Source: DATDCV01 sp036524155 | GTDB taxonomy: Bacteria; Verrucomicrobiota; Verrucomicrobiia; Limisphaerales; UBA8199 | Direction of reading: 5' to 3' | Length of the DNA: 64,000 nt | Assembly: GCA_036524155.1 (NCBI GenBank) | Contig: DATDCV010000404.1 | Coordinates: 36,432-100,431, forward strand | Shown here: in pieces, positions 16,798-25,900 of the stretch | How the letters are laid out: every line of letters starts with the position of its first letter | Position numbering within the stretch: position 1 is the first letter of the stretch | The notes under the pieces: model-generated | Databases searched by the model: none | The model's input: only the letters and a program-made list of their open reading frames with translations | Told to the model about the DNA's origin: nothing | Made by a program: the position numbers and the translations under genes

Positions 16798-17919
16798 TCA
16801 GTTCAGCAGGCGGTACCAGTTGTCGCGCTGGCGCGGCTCGTAGCCGAGATCGGAGATTAACCGGCGCATGTCAGCCACCGACATCCGGAACGTTGTGCCC
16901 GCCTGCGAGACCACATTCTCTTCGAGCATGATGCTGCCCAGGTCGTTGGCGCCGAACTTGAGCGCCACCTGGCCGATTTCCTGCCCCTGGGTAACCCATG
17001 AGCTTTGCACGCTGGGAAAATTATCGAGGTAGATCCGCGCCAGGGCCTGGGTGCGCAAATACTCGTGGGCGCCAACGGTTGGGGCGCGCAGCTTCGTGTG
17101 CTCCGCCTGAAACGTCCAGCAAATGAACGCGGTGAACCCTTTGCTCTTGTCCTGCTGCGCGCGCACACGTTCGAGATGCTCGACGCGGTCGGCCGCAGTT
17201 TCGACGTGGCCGAACATCATCGTCGCCGAAGAGTTGAGGCCGAGCCGGTGGGCCACATCCATCACCTCCAGCCAGTCATCCGACATCGCTTTTAGTGGCG
17301 AGACACGCTGGCGCACCCGGTCCACCAGAATTTCGCCGCCGCCGCCGGGGATCGAGCCCAGCCCCGCCGCTTTGAAGTCAGAGATAATCTTCTCCAACGA
17401 TTCGCCGAAAACTTCCCGGAAGTGCACAAACTCGCTCGGGCTAAAGCCATGAATGTTCACCTGCGGGAACCGTTTCTTGATGTGCGCCAACATGTCGAGA
17501 TACCATTGCTTGGTCAGCTTCGGATGATGGCCGCCTTGCAGCAGGATCTGCGTACCCCCCACGGCGACCGTTTCCTCGATCTTGCGGTCCATTTCCTCGA
17601 ACGAAATCACATAGGCATCGGCGTCTTTCTCCGTGCGATAGAAAGCGCAGAACTTACAGTAAACGTTGCAGACGTTGGTGTAATTGATGTTCCGGTCGAC
17701 GATGTAAGTGACGATTTGGTTGCCGCGCCCGTCGTAGGCGGAAGCCCGAGCGAGTTGGCGCCGTCGGTCCGCCAGGGCACCGAGTTCCTCGAACGGCAAC
17801 TGGTACAGCCGCAACGCCTCGGCCTGACCAATACGCTTGCCGTCCCACACTTTCTGCAGCAAATCATCCAACGCCGCGTCGTAAATCACAGCCGGAACGT
17901 AGTGGATGTTCCGCGGCAA
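16798..17919 (-). CDS. mqnC: Cyclic dehypoxanthinyl futalosine synthase (radical SAM)
   Basis: A 373-residue radical SAM enzyme. The iron-sulphur cluster motif is CNVYCKFC (Cys84, Cys88, Cys91), in the CxxxCxxC spacing of the family. The MqnC/MqnE/CofH-type features GGTQILLQGGHHP and IHGFSPSEF are clear, and FICWTFQAEHT near residue 255 fits MqnC. It catalyses the cyclisation step of the futalosine route to menaquinone in the cytoplasm. This route replaces the classical Men pathway in many deep-branching bacteria. No other mqn genes are in the window. The region upstream of its ATG is an octamer repeat tract, so any promoter must lie within or beyond it. Confidence 0.9.
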   Translation of the reverse strand: MPRNIHYVPAVIYDAALDDLLQKVWDGKRIGQAEALRLYQLPFEELGALADRRRQLARASAYDGRGNQIVTYIVDRNINYTNVCNVYCKFCAFYRTEKDADAYVISFEEMDRKIEETVAVGGTQILLQGGHHPKLTKQWYLDMLAHIKKRFPQVNIHGFSPSEFVHFREVFGESLEKIISDFKAAGLGSIPGGGGEILVDRVRQRVSPLKAMSDDWLEVMDVAHRLGLNSSATMMFGHVETAADRVEHLERVRAQQDKSKGFTAFICWTFQAEHTKLRAPTVGAHEYLRTQALARIYLDNFPSVQSSWVTQGQEIGQVALKFGANDLGSIMLEENVVSQAGTTFRMSVADMRRLISDLGYEPRQRDNWYRLLN

Positions 17920-17945
17920 AACAAGGGGGGCGGTGAGGCGTGGGA

Positions 17946-18033
17946 GCGTTGAAGCGTTGAAGCGTTAAAGCGTTAAAACGTTAAAACGTTGAAGCGTTGA
18001 TGTGCTGAGCCGTTGAAGTGGTGATGCGTGGGC
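17946..18033 (+). repeat. Octamer repeat tract C1 (RCGTTRAA units)
   Basis: Eleven consecutive 8-bp units: two GCGTTGAA, two GCGTTAAA, ACGTTAAA, ACGTTGAA, GCGTTGAT, then five-to-seven-of-eight matches that decay to the right. The phase is kept throughout. It lies immediately upstream of mqnC and opposite in orientation to tract C2. Confidence 0.85.
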
Positions 18034-18086
18034 GTGCTCGGAAACTGACCTGCGTGACGCGGCCTGGCTGGTGTGGCGCCACCTGT

Positions 18087-18134
18087 CCATGGATTGAAAT
18101 CCATGGCTACCGTCGCGGCATCGCTACGCGATGC
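18087..18134. repeat. Two adjacent perfect hairpins between octamer tracts
   Basis: CCATGGATT and AATCCATGG (18087-18095 and 18098-18106) pair around a two-base loop. GCATCGC and GCGATGC (18118-18124 and 18128-18134) pair around TAC. Both lie in the spacer between the inverted tracts C1 and C2, so the whole region is a nested palindrome. No gene is seen in 17920-18237. Confidence 0.75.
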
Positions 18135-18156
18135 GGCTCGGCGGCCGCCCTAAAGT

Positions 18157-18252
18157 CTCAACGCTCCGTCGTTTTAACGTTTTAACGTTTTAACGCTTCA
18201 ACGGTTGAACGCTTCGACGCTTCAACGCTTCAACGCTTCAACGCTTCACCGC
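18157..18252 (-). repeat. Octamer repeat tract C2, overlapping the end of a gene
   Basis: Twelve in-phase 8-bp units on the minus strand: GCGGTGAA, three GCGTTGAA, then GCGTCGAA, GCGTTCAA, CCGTTGAA, GCGTTAAA, two ACGTTAAA, and two weaker units. The first two units lie inside the preceding dehydrogenase gene, and its TGA stop is part of a unit. The tract is the inverted counterpart of C1. Confidence 0.87.
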
Positions 18253-19902
18253 CTTCCCACCCCGTCGCCCGGCCTCAACGCTGTCTTTGATGCGTTTGAT
18301 GTGGCCGCGGCCCATGCCCTTGACCTCGCAGCCCAATTCCAGGTAGCGGCGGATTTGGTCGTCATTCAAGACGCAGAAGCAGTCGACGATCGCAAACGGA
18401 TGCCCCACGCTCCGGAATACCTTGTCCGGGTCGAGCGTCAGGTATTCCTTATGGCGCACCGCCAGCACGATGGCGTCGGCGCCCTTCATCGCCGCCCATA
18501 GATCTTTCTGAATGCGGAGGTTCTTCAGCGATTCCTGCCGATGGAAGAAACGCGACCAGCTATAATCCGGCCGCGGATAGCTGTCCTGGGCTTCCAGCTC
18601 CCACCAGTGATCGACGTAGGAATCGTGGACGGTGACGTCGGCGCCCATCTCGGTCAGTTTGCGGACGATCATTTCCGACCCGCTGTACCGGGTGTCGCCG
18701 ACGTCCTCCCGGTAAGCGGCTCCCAGCAGCAGTACTTGCGCGGCGGCGATTGGCTTGCTCATGTTGCGCAGGGCGTCGCGCACCAGTTGCGGCGCGTGCA
18801 GCGACCGTGTGTCGTTCACGTCGATCGCCACGGGCGTGATTTTGAAGATATCGTCTTCAAACCCGAAAATGTGGCGGTAGGCCCAGAGACCCAGCCCGCC
18901 GTCTTTGGGGAGGCAATAGCCACCAATGCCCGGGCCCGGGAAGATGATGTTGGAATGGGTCGGCCGGACTTTGATCGCCTCGATGACCTTCTTGAGGTCC
19001 ACCCCGTTGCGTTCGGCAAACAGCGACCACTCATCCAGAAAGGCCAGGATCGTCGCGCGGTAACTGTTTTCCACAATCTTCGCCGTTTCGGATTCGATCG
19101 GGCGGTCCAGCACCGTGAGCGGAAACTTCTCGGTGTGGAGCACGTCTTTCAGGAACCGCGTAACGCGATCGCGCGAGGTGGGGTTCACCCCGCTGCACAC
19201 GCGCCAGAAATCGCGGATGGACGCGACGTAATTTTTGCCCGGCATCACCCGCTCGTAGCTGTGCGCCAGCAGCGGCTCGGACCGAATCCCGCGCTTGCGG
19301 AACACTTTCTTCATGATCGGGTAAGCGACCTGTTCGGTCGTCCCGGGGGCGACGGTCGTTTCGATCAGTACCAGTGCCGACGGCGGGATGTTCTCGGCAA
19401 TCGTCGCGATCGAGGCTTCCAGCGCCGCCATCTCGGCTGACCCGGTGCGTACGTTGCCCAGCGATTCCTTCAGGTAATCGCACTGCACATCCACCACCAC
19501 CACGTCGGCCAGCTTCAGCGCTTCCTCCGTATAAGTGGCGACGAAGGTCTTCTTCTCGTTCACGCAACGCGCGATGAGTTCATCCACTTCCGGGTCCTCG
19601 GCCTTCACCGGAGAAATCCCGCGGTTCAGCAAGCAGATTTTCCAGTAGCTGCGCGTGCTCGGCCGCTGCATACCGATCACGAATTTCGTCGGTCGACCTT
19701 TCTTGTCGGTCGCATCCGCGACGACGGCTGCCATGACCGCCCCGACGAAGCCGAGCCCCACCACCACCACCACCTGGCGGCCCGCCTTGCGCTGCGCGGC
19801 GGCGAGGTCCTGCAAACGGGCGAATTCGGCCACATATTCTTCTCGGGTCGGCAGCGGGAATTGCTCGCCGGACGGGCTGATGGACACGGGAGGTTGTTGC
19901 AT
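18238..19902 (-). CDS. Nucleotide-sugar (UDP-glucose/GDP-mannose type) dehydrogenase
   Basis: A 554-residue NAD-dependent enzyme. After an N-terminal extension of about 43 residues comes the Rossmann motif GLGFVG (49-54). The central domain is recognisable by VENSYRA, and the catalytic Cys330 sits in GGYCLPKDGG. The C-terminal UDP-binding domain (LLLGAAYREDVGDTRYSGSE) follows. The family oxidises the C6 of UDP- or GDP-sugars, or of UDP-HexNAc, to a uronate for surface polysaccharide. It is about 100 residues longer than typical UDP-glucose dehydrogenases; the extra length is the N-terminal leader and a Trp/Asp-rich insertion (WWELEAQDSYPRPDYSWSRF). The specific sugar cannot be assigned. Its last codons (KR and stop) fall in octamer tract C2. 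Confidence 0.87.
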   Translation of the reverse strand: MQQPPVSISPSGEQFPLPTREEYVAEFARLQDLAAAQRKAGRQVVVVVGLGFVGAVMAAVVADATDKKGRPTKFVIGMQRPSTRSYWKICLLNRGISPVKAEDPEVDELIARCVNEKKTFVATYTEEALKLADVVVVDVQCDYLKESLGNVRTGSAEMAALEASIATIAENIPPSALVLIETTVAPGTTEQVAYPIMKKVFRKRGIRSEPLLAHSYERVMPGKNYVASIRDFWRVCSGVNPTSRDRVTRFLKDVLHTEKFPLTVLDRPIESETAKIVENSYRATILAFLDEWSLFAERNGVDLKKVIEAIKVRPTHSNIIFPGPGIGGYCLPKDGGLGLWAYRHIFGFEDDIFKITPVAIDVNDTRSLHAPQLVRDALRNMSKPIAAAQVLLLGAAYREDVGDTRYSGSEMIVRKLTEMGADVTVHDSYVDHWWELEAQDSYPRPDYSWSRFFHRQESLKNLRIQKDLWAAMKGADAIVLAVRHKEYLTLDPDKVFRSVGHPFAIVDCFCVLNDDQIRRYLELGCEVKGMGRGHIKRIKDSVEAGRRGGKAVKR

Positions 19903-20038
19903 ATCAGTTTAGCTATTGTGTAGGTTGGCGTTGATTGCCTTTAGTTCTGGCAAACCGGGCCTGCCCCCGCAAGCTCTTTTGCGGAACTCCCTCTCCCTGG
20001 GCAAGGCCCGTAACTAAGCCGCCAGAAGTCCCTGGCGT

Positions 20039-20154
20039 GTAGCGCAGATTTGTAATCTGCCGTATCGCCGATTTCTAATCGGCAGAGCACCGGAGTGGCT
20101 GGGCGGCCTGCAGGTTACAAACCTGCGATACGGCAGATTACAAATCTGCGCTAC
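20039..20154. repeat. Family B palindromic repeat, copy 1
   Basis: Perfect 30-bp inverted ends (20039-20068 and 20125-20154) that each contain a hairpin of their own, GCAGATTTGTAATCTGC. Between them lie GCCGATTTCTAATCGGC (20067-20083), identical to the family A hairpin, and GCAGGTTACAAACCTGC. The element is thus a string of four 17-nt hairpins. Similarity to copy 2 extends outside the palindrome (AAGTCCCTG on the left, GTCCAC on the right). Apart from this element, 19903-20219 shows no gene. Confidence 0.9.
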
Positions 20155-20219
20155 GGCTTTGTCCACAGCCCTGCTCCGTGGGAAAAGTATCCTCCCAAAC
20201 GCGCAGCGGAGTGCACGCC

Positions 20220-21146
20220 CTACCTTCCGGTGGCGAGCGCCTTTTCGTACACGCTGAAGGCCTGTTTGAGACGGCCGGCATCCGCGGCCGCGCGGTGAAT
20301 CCATACCCGGTATTGCAGGCGTATGGTTTTGTCCGGCTCGAATGTCCTGGCGTCGACGCCCGGCCAGCCCAGGCACAAAACCCCGTAATGGCGCGTCAGC
20401 CACATCGGCGGAAAATCGGGGTGGCTTGGCGCCACAAAGATCGCGGCGCCGCTGGCCTGCTTCGCCCCGGCAAACTCCGCGCTGAGATCCGCCCATGGCA
20501 GCCGCGTCATCGGCAGGTCCTCTTGGCCATTCCCGAGCGGGGTGGTGATCACCGTGTTGGTGCGTGGCGCGAATCGCAGCGTTAAGCCGCCGTAGCTCTT
20601 GCCCTCGGCGCCGGCCAGCGTTACTGACTGGTCCAGCGGAGTGAGCACAAGCTCTATGTCAATCGCCCGGGAGTCGGCTTCGGCGGGATGCACTTCCAGT
20701 GTCACCTGTTCCTGCACGATCTTTTTTGCGCCGGCGTACCAACCGTTCTCGACCTTAAGCAGCGCCTTTTGTCCTGCTTCTTTGACCAGCCAGCGCTCGA
20801 ACCGCTGCTCGGCACCTTTGATCATCCAAAGGTCGTATTCCTTCCCCCCAGTCTTCACGTGCGGCCACGCCCAAAACAGACCCCGATGGTGGTAGTGATC
20901 CTTCGGGAAATCGTCCGTCAGCACTTCGCCATCCAGCCCGTAAACCGGATGCAGATACGTGCTCCGGGCCCGGTCTGCCGGCACGCCTTCCTTGCGAATG
21001 ACTCTGTAGTTGTAGACAAAAACCGGCTTCGCTCCCTCCCACAGCGCCAGAGACTTCTCACTTACCGCCTCGAAACGGAATTCCGCCCCTATCGCTCCGC
21101 CACTCAAAAGCCAAATCCCAGGCAGCGCCCGCAATAAGGTTCTCAT
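20220..21146 (-). CDS. Exported PmoA-like (DUF6807) family protein
   Basis: A 308-residue protein with a signal peptide (MRTLLRALPGIWLLSGGAIGA). The middle has the family motif DFPKDHYHHRGLFWAWPHV, with conserved histidines and aromatic residues, and the C-terminus has PMWLTRHYGVLCLGWPG. These are the features of the DUF6807 family, often labelled methane oxygenase PmoA in databases although it is unrelated to methane oxidation. Members occur beside sugar-acid and polysaccharide genes in Planctomycetota and Verrucomicrobiota; the biochemical function is not established. I start at MRTLL because upstream codons (MSNNEES onward) would place the signal sequence internally. Confidence 0.82.
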   Translation of the reverse strand: MRTLLRALPGIWLLSGGAIGAEFRFEAVSEKSLALWEGAKPVFVYNYRVIRKEGVPADRARSTYLHPVYGLDGEVLTDDFPKDHYHHRGLFWAWPHVKTGGKEYDLWMIKGAEQRFERWLVKEAGQKALLKVENGWYAGAKKIVQEQVTLEVHPAEADSRAIDIELVLTPLDQSVTLAGAEGKSYGGLTLRFAPRTNTVITTPLGNGQEDLPMTRLPWADLSAEFAGAKQASGAAIFVAPSHPDFPPMWLTRHYGVLCLGWPGVDARTFEPDKTIRLQYRVWIHRAAADAGRLKQAFSVYEKALATGR

Positions 21147-21315
21147 AACTCGTTTCACCCCCCTGAAAAAGAACTCTCTGATGCCGTCTGCGTTAAGGAG
21201 AATCGATTCCTCGTTGTTGCTCATAGGTCCACCGTCATCGAATGCAGTGTGCGAGTGCCCCGCGCCGGGTCAAGGCTGAACAGCCGGTTTATGACCTCTT
21301 TCCTTGTACCGTCTT

Positions 21316-22728
21316 TCAGCGTTCGAGTCTATCCATTGGGCTCCCGGCTTCCATCTCGGCGGGCGTCGCCGACTCCCCCGCCATGTCGTATGGCAACTGC
21401 CAATACCGGTCTCCCCTGGCGTTGCTGAAATACAGCCGCGAGACGCTTACTTTGCCCGGGTCACCGTCCGCCCAGAAGAAGACAAACGGGTCCTTCCCGT
21501 TAACGACCCGTCGCACGTAGGAGTGATTGAACTCGCTTTCGCGCGTAACGGTTCTCGTTCGCTCCCAGGATTTCCCTGCGTCGCGGCTCGTCCAAACCGC
21601 AATGTCCCCGCCTGTTCCGAACGGTTGCGGGCCCGGATCCGTTGGGCCCATGATTGTCCATCGGCCAGATTCAATCAGCAGGCTCCCCATGTCGTAATTG
21701 TGGTCTGAGGTGCACACGACATGGCTTTCCCACTTTGTCCCGGTCCATTGTGTGACAGTCCACTCTCGAGGACCGCTTTCAGGGCCGGGTTTGAATCCGT
21801 TGCTGGTGATGTACAGCAGCACCGGCCTTCCCTGCCGATCAAAATTGAGGTCGAGCGTATAAACCAGCTTGCCTCGGGACGAATAATCGATCACGCGCGC
21901 TGCGTTATCCGGTTTGTCCAGCGGCGTGCTCAATACCCGGCCGTCGACCGTAGTCCAGGTGCCGCCCCAATTGGTTGTCTGGACATAGTAGAGGTCCGTT
22001 CGCCGGTCCGGTTGGCCCCCCGGATGACGGTTGAAAAAACTGCCGATAGTGTCCCCCACCATCTCGCTCACCTGGTAGTGGCCTTCGAGTGCCGCCAGCC
22101 TCCGGTCCGCCGCCCACTGCTTGCCATCAGGGCTGGCAGACCAGTACAGCTCGCGCCCGCGGGTGTACTTCGTGAACAGAAAAAAGAACCCCCGCCCCGG
22201 CCTGAACCGGGGCTGCGGATATGTAAACTCGCGTTCAGCAACCACCTCGAACTCAGCTACGCTGTAACGAGTTTTGCTGCGGTAAATGTAGCCGGGCCGG
22301 GCGCGGGCGCGACCGCTGATGAACACCCAGATATAACCTTCAGCGTCGAGCGCAATGCTGGGATTATCGTGTGGATCATTGACCCCTCGTTTGTCGTGTA
22401 CCACCGTCGGACGCGGCACAGCCTGCCGGGCATGGTCGTAGTCTGACGCCATCGCCAGCAAGTGCCGCTTTCCTTTCAGCGTGCCACCGTAGACGAAGAA
22501 GGTTTTGTCGACGGCCGGCGCATAAATCGCCAGCGGCTGATGGTCAGCCGTGTAAGTGCCCAGCCCACCCGAATATTTGTCGCCATGCTCCGAAAACTGC
22601 CCCAGGGTGAACCAGATCCCCCGATACCCATCCCCCTGGCGGGAAGCAGCCCCGGCAGTCAATCCCCCCTCGAGGCAACAACACGCTGTCGCCACCAACA
22701 TAGCCCTCCACGCGTGAGCCGCGTTCAT
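21316..22728 (-). CDS. Secreted BNR-repeat (BNR_4 type) beta-propeller protein
   Basis: A 470-residue exported protein starting at MNAAHAWRAMLVATACCCLE (signal peptide with several cysteines). The mature protein opens with GDGYRGIWFTLGQ and shows repeated Asp-box-like segments, including YRSKTRYSVAEF, YWSASPDGKQWAA and WTSRDAGKSWERT. It also has HDNPSIALDAEGYIWVF, a signature of BNR_4 proteins, which are related in fold to sialidases and to certain polysaccharide lyases. No sialidase Arg triad or FRIP motif is evident to me, so a lyase or carbohydrate-binding role is more likely than sialidase. It is divergent from the large secreted protein gene, with about 200 bp between the starts. Confidence 0.78.
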   Translation of the reverse strand: MNAAHAWRAMLVATACCCLEGGLTAGAASRQGDGYRGIWFTLGQFSEHGDKYSGGLGTYTADHQPLAIYAPAVDKTFFVYGGTLKGKRHLLAMASDYDHARQAVPRPTVVHDKRGVNDPHDNPSIALDAEGYIWVFISGRARARPGYIYRSKTRYSVAEFEVVAEREFTYPQPRFRPGRGFFFLFTKYTRGRELYWSASPDGKQWAADRRLAALEGHYQVSEMVGDTIGSFFNRHPGGQPDRRTDLYYVQTTNWGGTWTTVDGRVLSTPLDKPDNAARVIDYSSRGKLVYTLDLNFDRQGRPVLLYITSNGFKPGPESGPREWTVTQWTGTKWESHVVCTSDHNYDMGSLLIESGRWTIMGPTDPGPQPFGTGGDIAVWTSRDAGKSWERTRTVTRESEFNHSYVRRVVNGKDPFVFFWADGDPGKVSVSRLYFSNARGDRYWQLPYDMAGESATPAEMEAGSPMDRLER

Positions 22729-22784
22729 GCGCCATCCTCTCGTACCCAGCCCGCCTCCGCCAAAGAAAAAAAATCCAAAACCCC

Positions 22785-22812
22785 TTGACGAGTTCCTTTC
22801 GAGGGGTAAAGT
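22785..22812 (+). promoter_or_regulatory. Possible sigma70-like promoter for the 1397-residue secreted protein
   Basis: TTGACG (22785-22790) and TAAAGT (22807-22812) are separated by 16 bases. The -35 matches five and the -10 four of six consensus bases. A leader of about 115 bases would follow. It contains a small perfect hairpin, GAATGAG and CTCATTC around GT (22868-22883), and an A-rich stretch before the ATG. Confidence 0.35.
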
Positions 22813-22933
22813 CGAATTGTCACCCAGCAATGACGAACGAGAATGTGATCTCCCATCGGCTATGGAGGAATGAGGTCTCATTCTTATAAGTTACAACAAT
22901 AAAACAAACAAGATCCATTAACCTAACCTCATC

Positions 22934-25900
22934 ATGAATACTTCACGATGTATTCCACGGGGCGGCGTCAGGAGCCTCATCAGCGCCGTCGCAGCCTGCT
23001 GGTTAATCGCGGCTGGAACAGCCGAAGCTCAATGGTCCGAGAACTTTGACGGCTACGCTGCCGGCAGCCAAATGCACGGGCAGGGCGGCTGGGCAGGGTG
23101 GGACAATGCCCCGGCAGCAGGCGCGTTGGTTTCGTCCGCACAAGCCTACAGCGCGCCGAACTCCGTGGCGATCACGGGTGGGTCCGACCTCGTGCATCAG
23201 TATTCGGGCTATACCTCGGGCGTGTGGGTCTACCGGGCACGGCAATATATACCGAGTTCGCTGACTGCGGGTTCCACTTATTTCATCCTGTTGAATCGCT
23301 ATGCCCCCAGCGGCGCGAATAATAGCTGGTCGATACAAACCGTATTCGACCTGGCCGCCAACACGTTCCATGACGAGAACGGTACGAGCAGCACTAATGC
23401 GATCGTGCGAAATACCTGGGTCGAACTCGCGTATGAGATCGATCTCACTCATAACACCGTCAAATGTTTCTATAACAACGTTTTGTTCGCCACCCACGCG
23501 TGGCAGAGTGGCGGCGTCAATGCAATCGGCGCGGTGGATCTCTATGCAAACAACGTGGGTCCGGTCTACTACGACAACCTCAGCCTGAAGCCCGCGACAG
23601 TTGTGGTCAACACAGCCGACAACAGCGATTTTAGTGCCGGCAAGACGAACCTCTATTACGCGATAACAAATTGCGAAAGCGGCGACACGATTGCGTTCAA
23701 CATCCCGGGTCCGGGCCCGCATTTTCTGCAAGTTCCCGCGGGCGGCCTCCCGCTCATCTACAAAAAGCACAACCTGACCATCGATGGCTATACCCAGCCG
23801 GGCGCCACGCCGAACAGTAATCCGATTACGGCGGCGAATAACGCGGTGTTGAAGATCGTAATCGATGGGCGGAACGGCAATGGCCGAAACATGGACGCGA
23901 GCACATACGACGGAACGCTGGCGGCCAGCGATCCGCCGATCAACAACACTTCCATGTCGCTCGAGCGAACCGGCTACGGTAGCACCGAGTGGGGGCTGTT
24001 GGGCATATACCGGTCCAGGAACGTGACGGTCAAGGGTCTGGCATTCCTCGGGGACGACCTGACCACCGCCAATAGCGTTTACTGCATTGCCTTCGAGCAC
24101 GACTACGGGCTGAACACGGCAGTGCTTGACCCGCTGGCCTATGATGACGGCAGCGACCGGAACGGGCACGTTGCCGGATGCTGGTTTGGGGTTAACCCCA
24201 CCAACCAAACCGCTGACGGGGTGGTGAAGACCGCCTCGGGCATCGCCTTCTTCCGCCATCGTGACGTCGGCACGGGGGGCACGCGGCCGGAGCTTCCCAA
24301 TGAAGGTCTGGTCGTCGGTGTGGCTCCTGGCTCAACTAATCCGCGATCCCAATTCAACGTTTTCGCTGGAGTTGGCTATTCGCTGGCCGGCGAGGCTATC
24401 CGTACTCGCGTGTCGGGCAACTTCTTCGGTGTGTTGCCAGATGGCGTCACCCCGTATGACCTTAGCTTGCGGAATCCGACGTTTTTCGCTGATGTCGGGT
24501 GCCTTTTTGAAATTGGCCGTTATAGCGACACCCAGCCGATAATCATCGGGACGGACGGGGACGGGGTAAACGATGCGGATGAGGGTAACCTTCTTGGCCC
24601 GGTTGGCGACGCTGCCGGCAACACGGCGATTTCGTTATATGGCACCAGCAACAAGCCGTACATCATCGCCGGCAACACGTTCGGCATCGGTGTTGACGGC
24701 ACCCGCTGGACCAACGCTGCCTATTTTGTCTCCAGCATCGGCATCAACGGAGGCACTCATGTCCAAATCGGCTCCGATTTTGACGGCGTTAGCGATGCGC
24801 TGGAAGCAAATCGGATCTACAACAACTGGCCCATCACGTTGTACCCGCTTCCGCCGTTGGGGAACATCCCCTTCATCAGGGTTGACTCCTCTCCCGCGCC
24901 CACCGCGGACGCGTGGATATCAGTTCGCGGCAACGTGATGGTTAACAACGGACTCGCGCCCTATCCTTGGGCCGATGGCTCAGGTACGCGTGTCGCAGCC
25001 TTTGTGGCCTATTCGGCCCCTTACCTGGACACCACAGTTACTTTTCCGGCCATCGCCCCGCTGCCGACGTTGGATGCGACGAATAGCATCTTTCCGAGGT
25101 TGAAGGGCACCTTCCCGGTTGGAATCGCTCCTTACACCAACGTCACGATCGATGTCTACCAACTCGATCCGGAAGGCTGGGCCAATGGGAAATCCATCGC
25201 CGGGGCGGGAAGTTGGTTCGCCGAAGGGTTTACCGACTCGTTCTCGTTCACTAATGGTTTCCCCCAGGGCGCGAAGTACCTGGGTTCATACCCGGTGTCC
25301 AACACCGGCAGTTTTGATGTGGATGTTACGGGAAAGGATCTGGGACCCGGTTTCGTGACCGTCGCCGCCAATTACTCCGCCGATCGCGTGGGAACACATC
25401 GCGGCCGGACCTTTACCGGCAATTTCGCGAATCCGATCGCCATCATTCCCGCAGGAGCCTCATCGGTGGGGCTGGCGCAAATCGTCCCGGATGTGGCGGT
25501 TTGGTACAACACCGCCGGGTACGTAACTAACGGACCGGTGAATCCCGCCGCGCAACTCGGCGATAATGGCAATTGGGAGCCGTATACGAGCGTTTCGGGT
25601 GACAGCACGTTTTTGGTGGCTTTTGGGACATTTGCGACGGACGCAGTGAATCAAAACTTTATTGTAGTGAAGCAGCCGGCCACTGGGGGAGCGGCAAAAA
25701 TCGGGTACGAATTCTTCGATGACTCCGGCACGCCATTTACAGGGACGATTAATCTCTCCCGGGTTAATGGCAATCCGCCCCGCGTGGCTGCGGACAAGCG
25801 CTACGGCGCGGCCATATTCATCACCGCCGCTGAAACCTCTATCGGCCAGCTTGCCCCATTCCAGACGGTTAGCCGTTGGAGTGCCAGCAACCCGATGTAC

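Noticed and set aside
17946..18252. CRISPR array
   Set aside because: The repeats are contiguous 8-bp units without spacers, and there are no cas genes. The family A and B repeats are also single, dispersed palindromes.
22868..22883. Riboswitch in the leader of the 1397-residue protein gene
   Set aside because: Only one small hairpin is visible and no known aptamer motif; too little to call.
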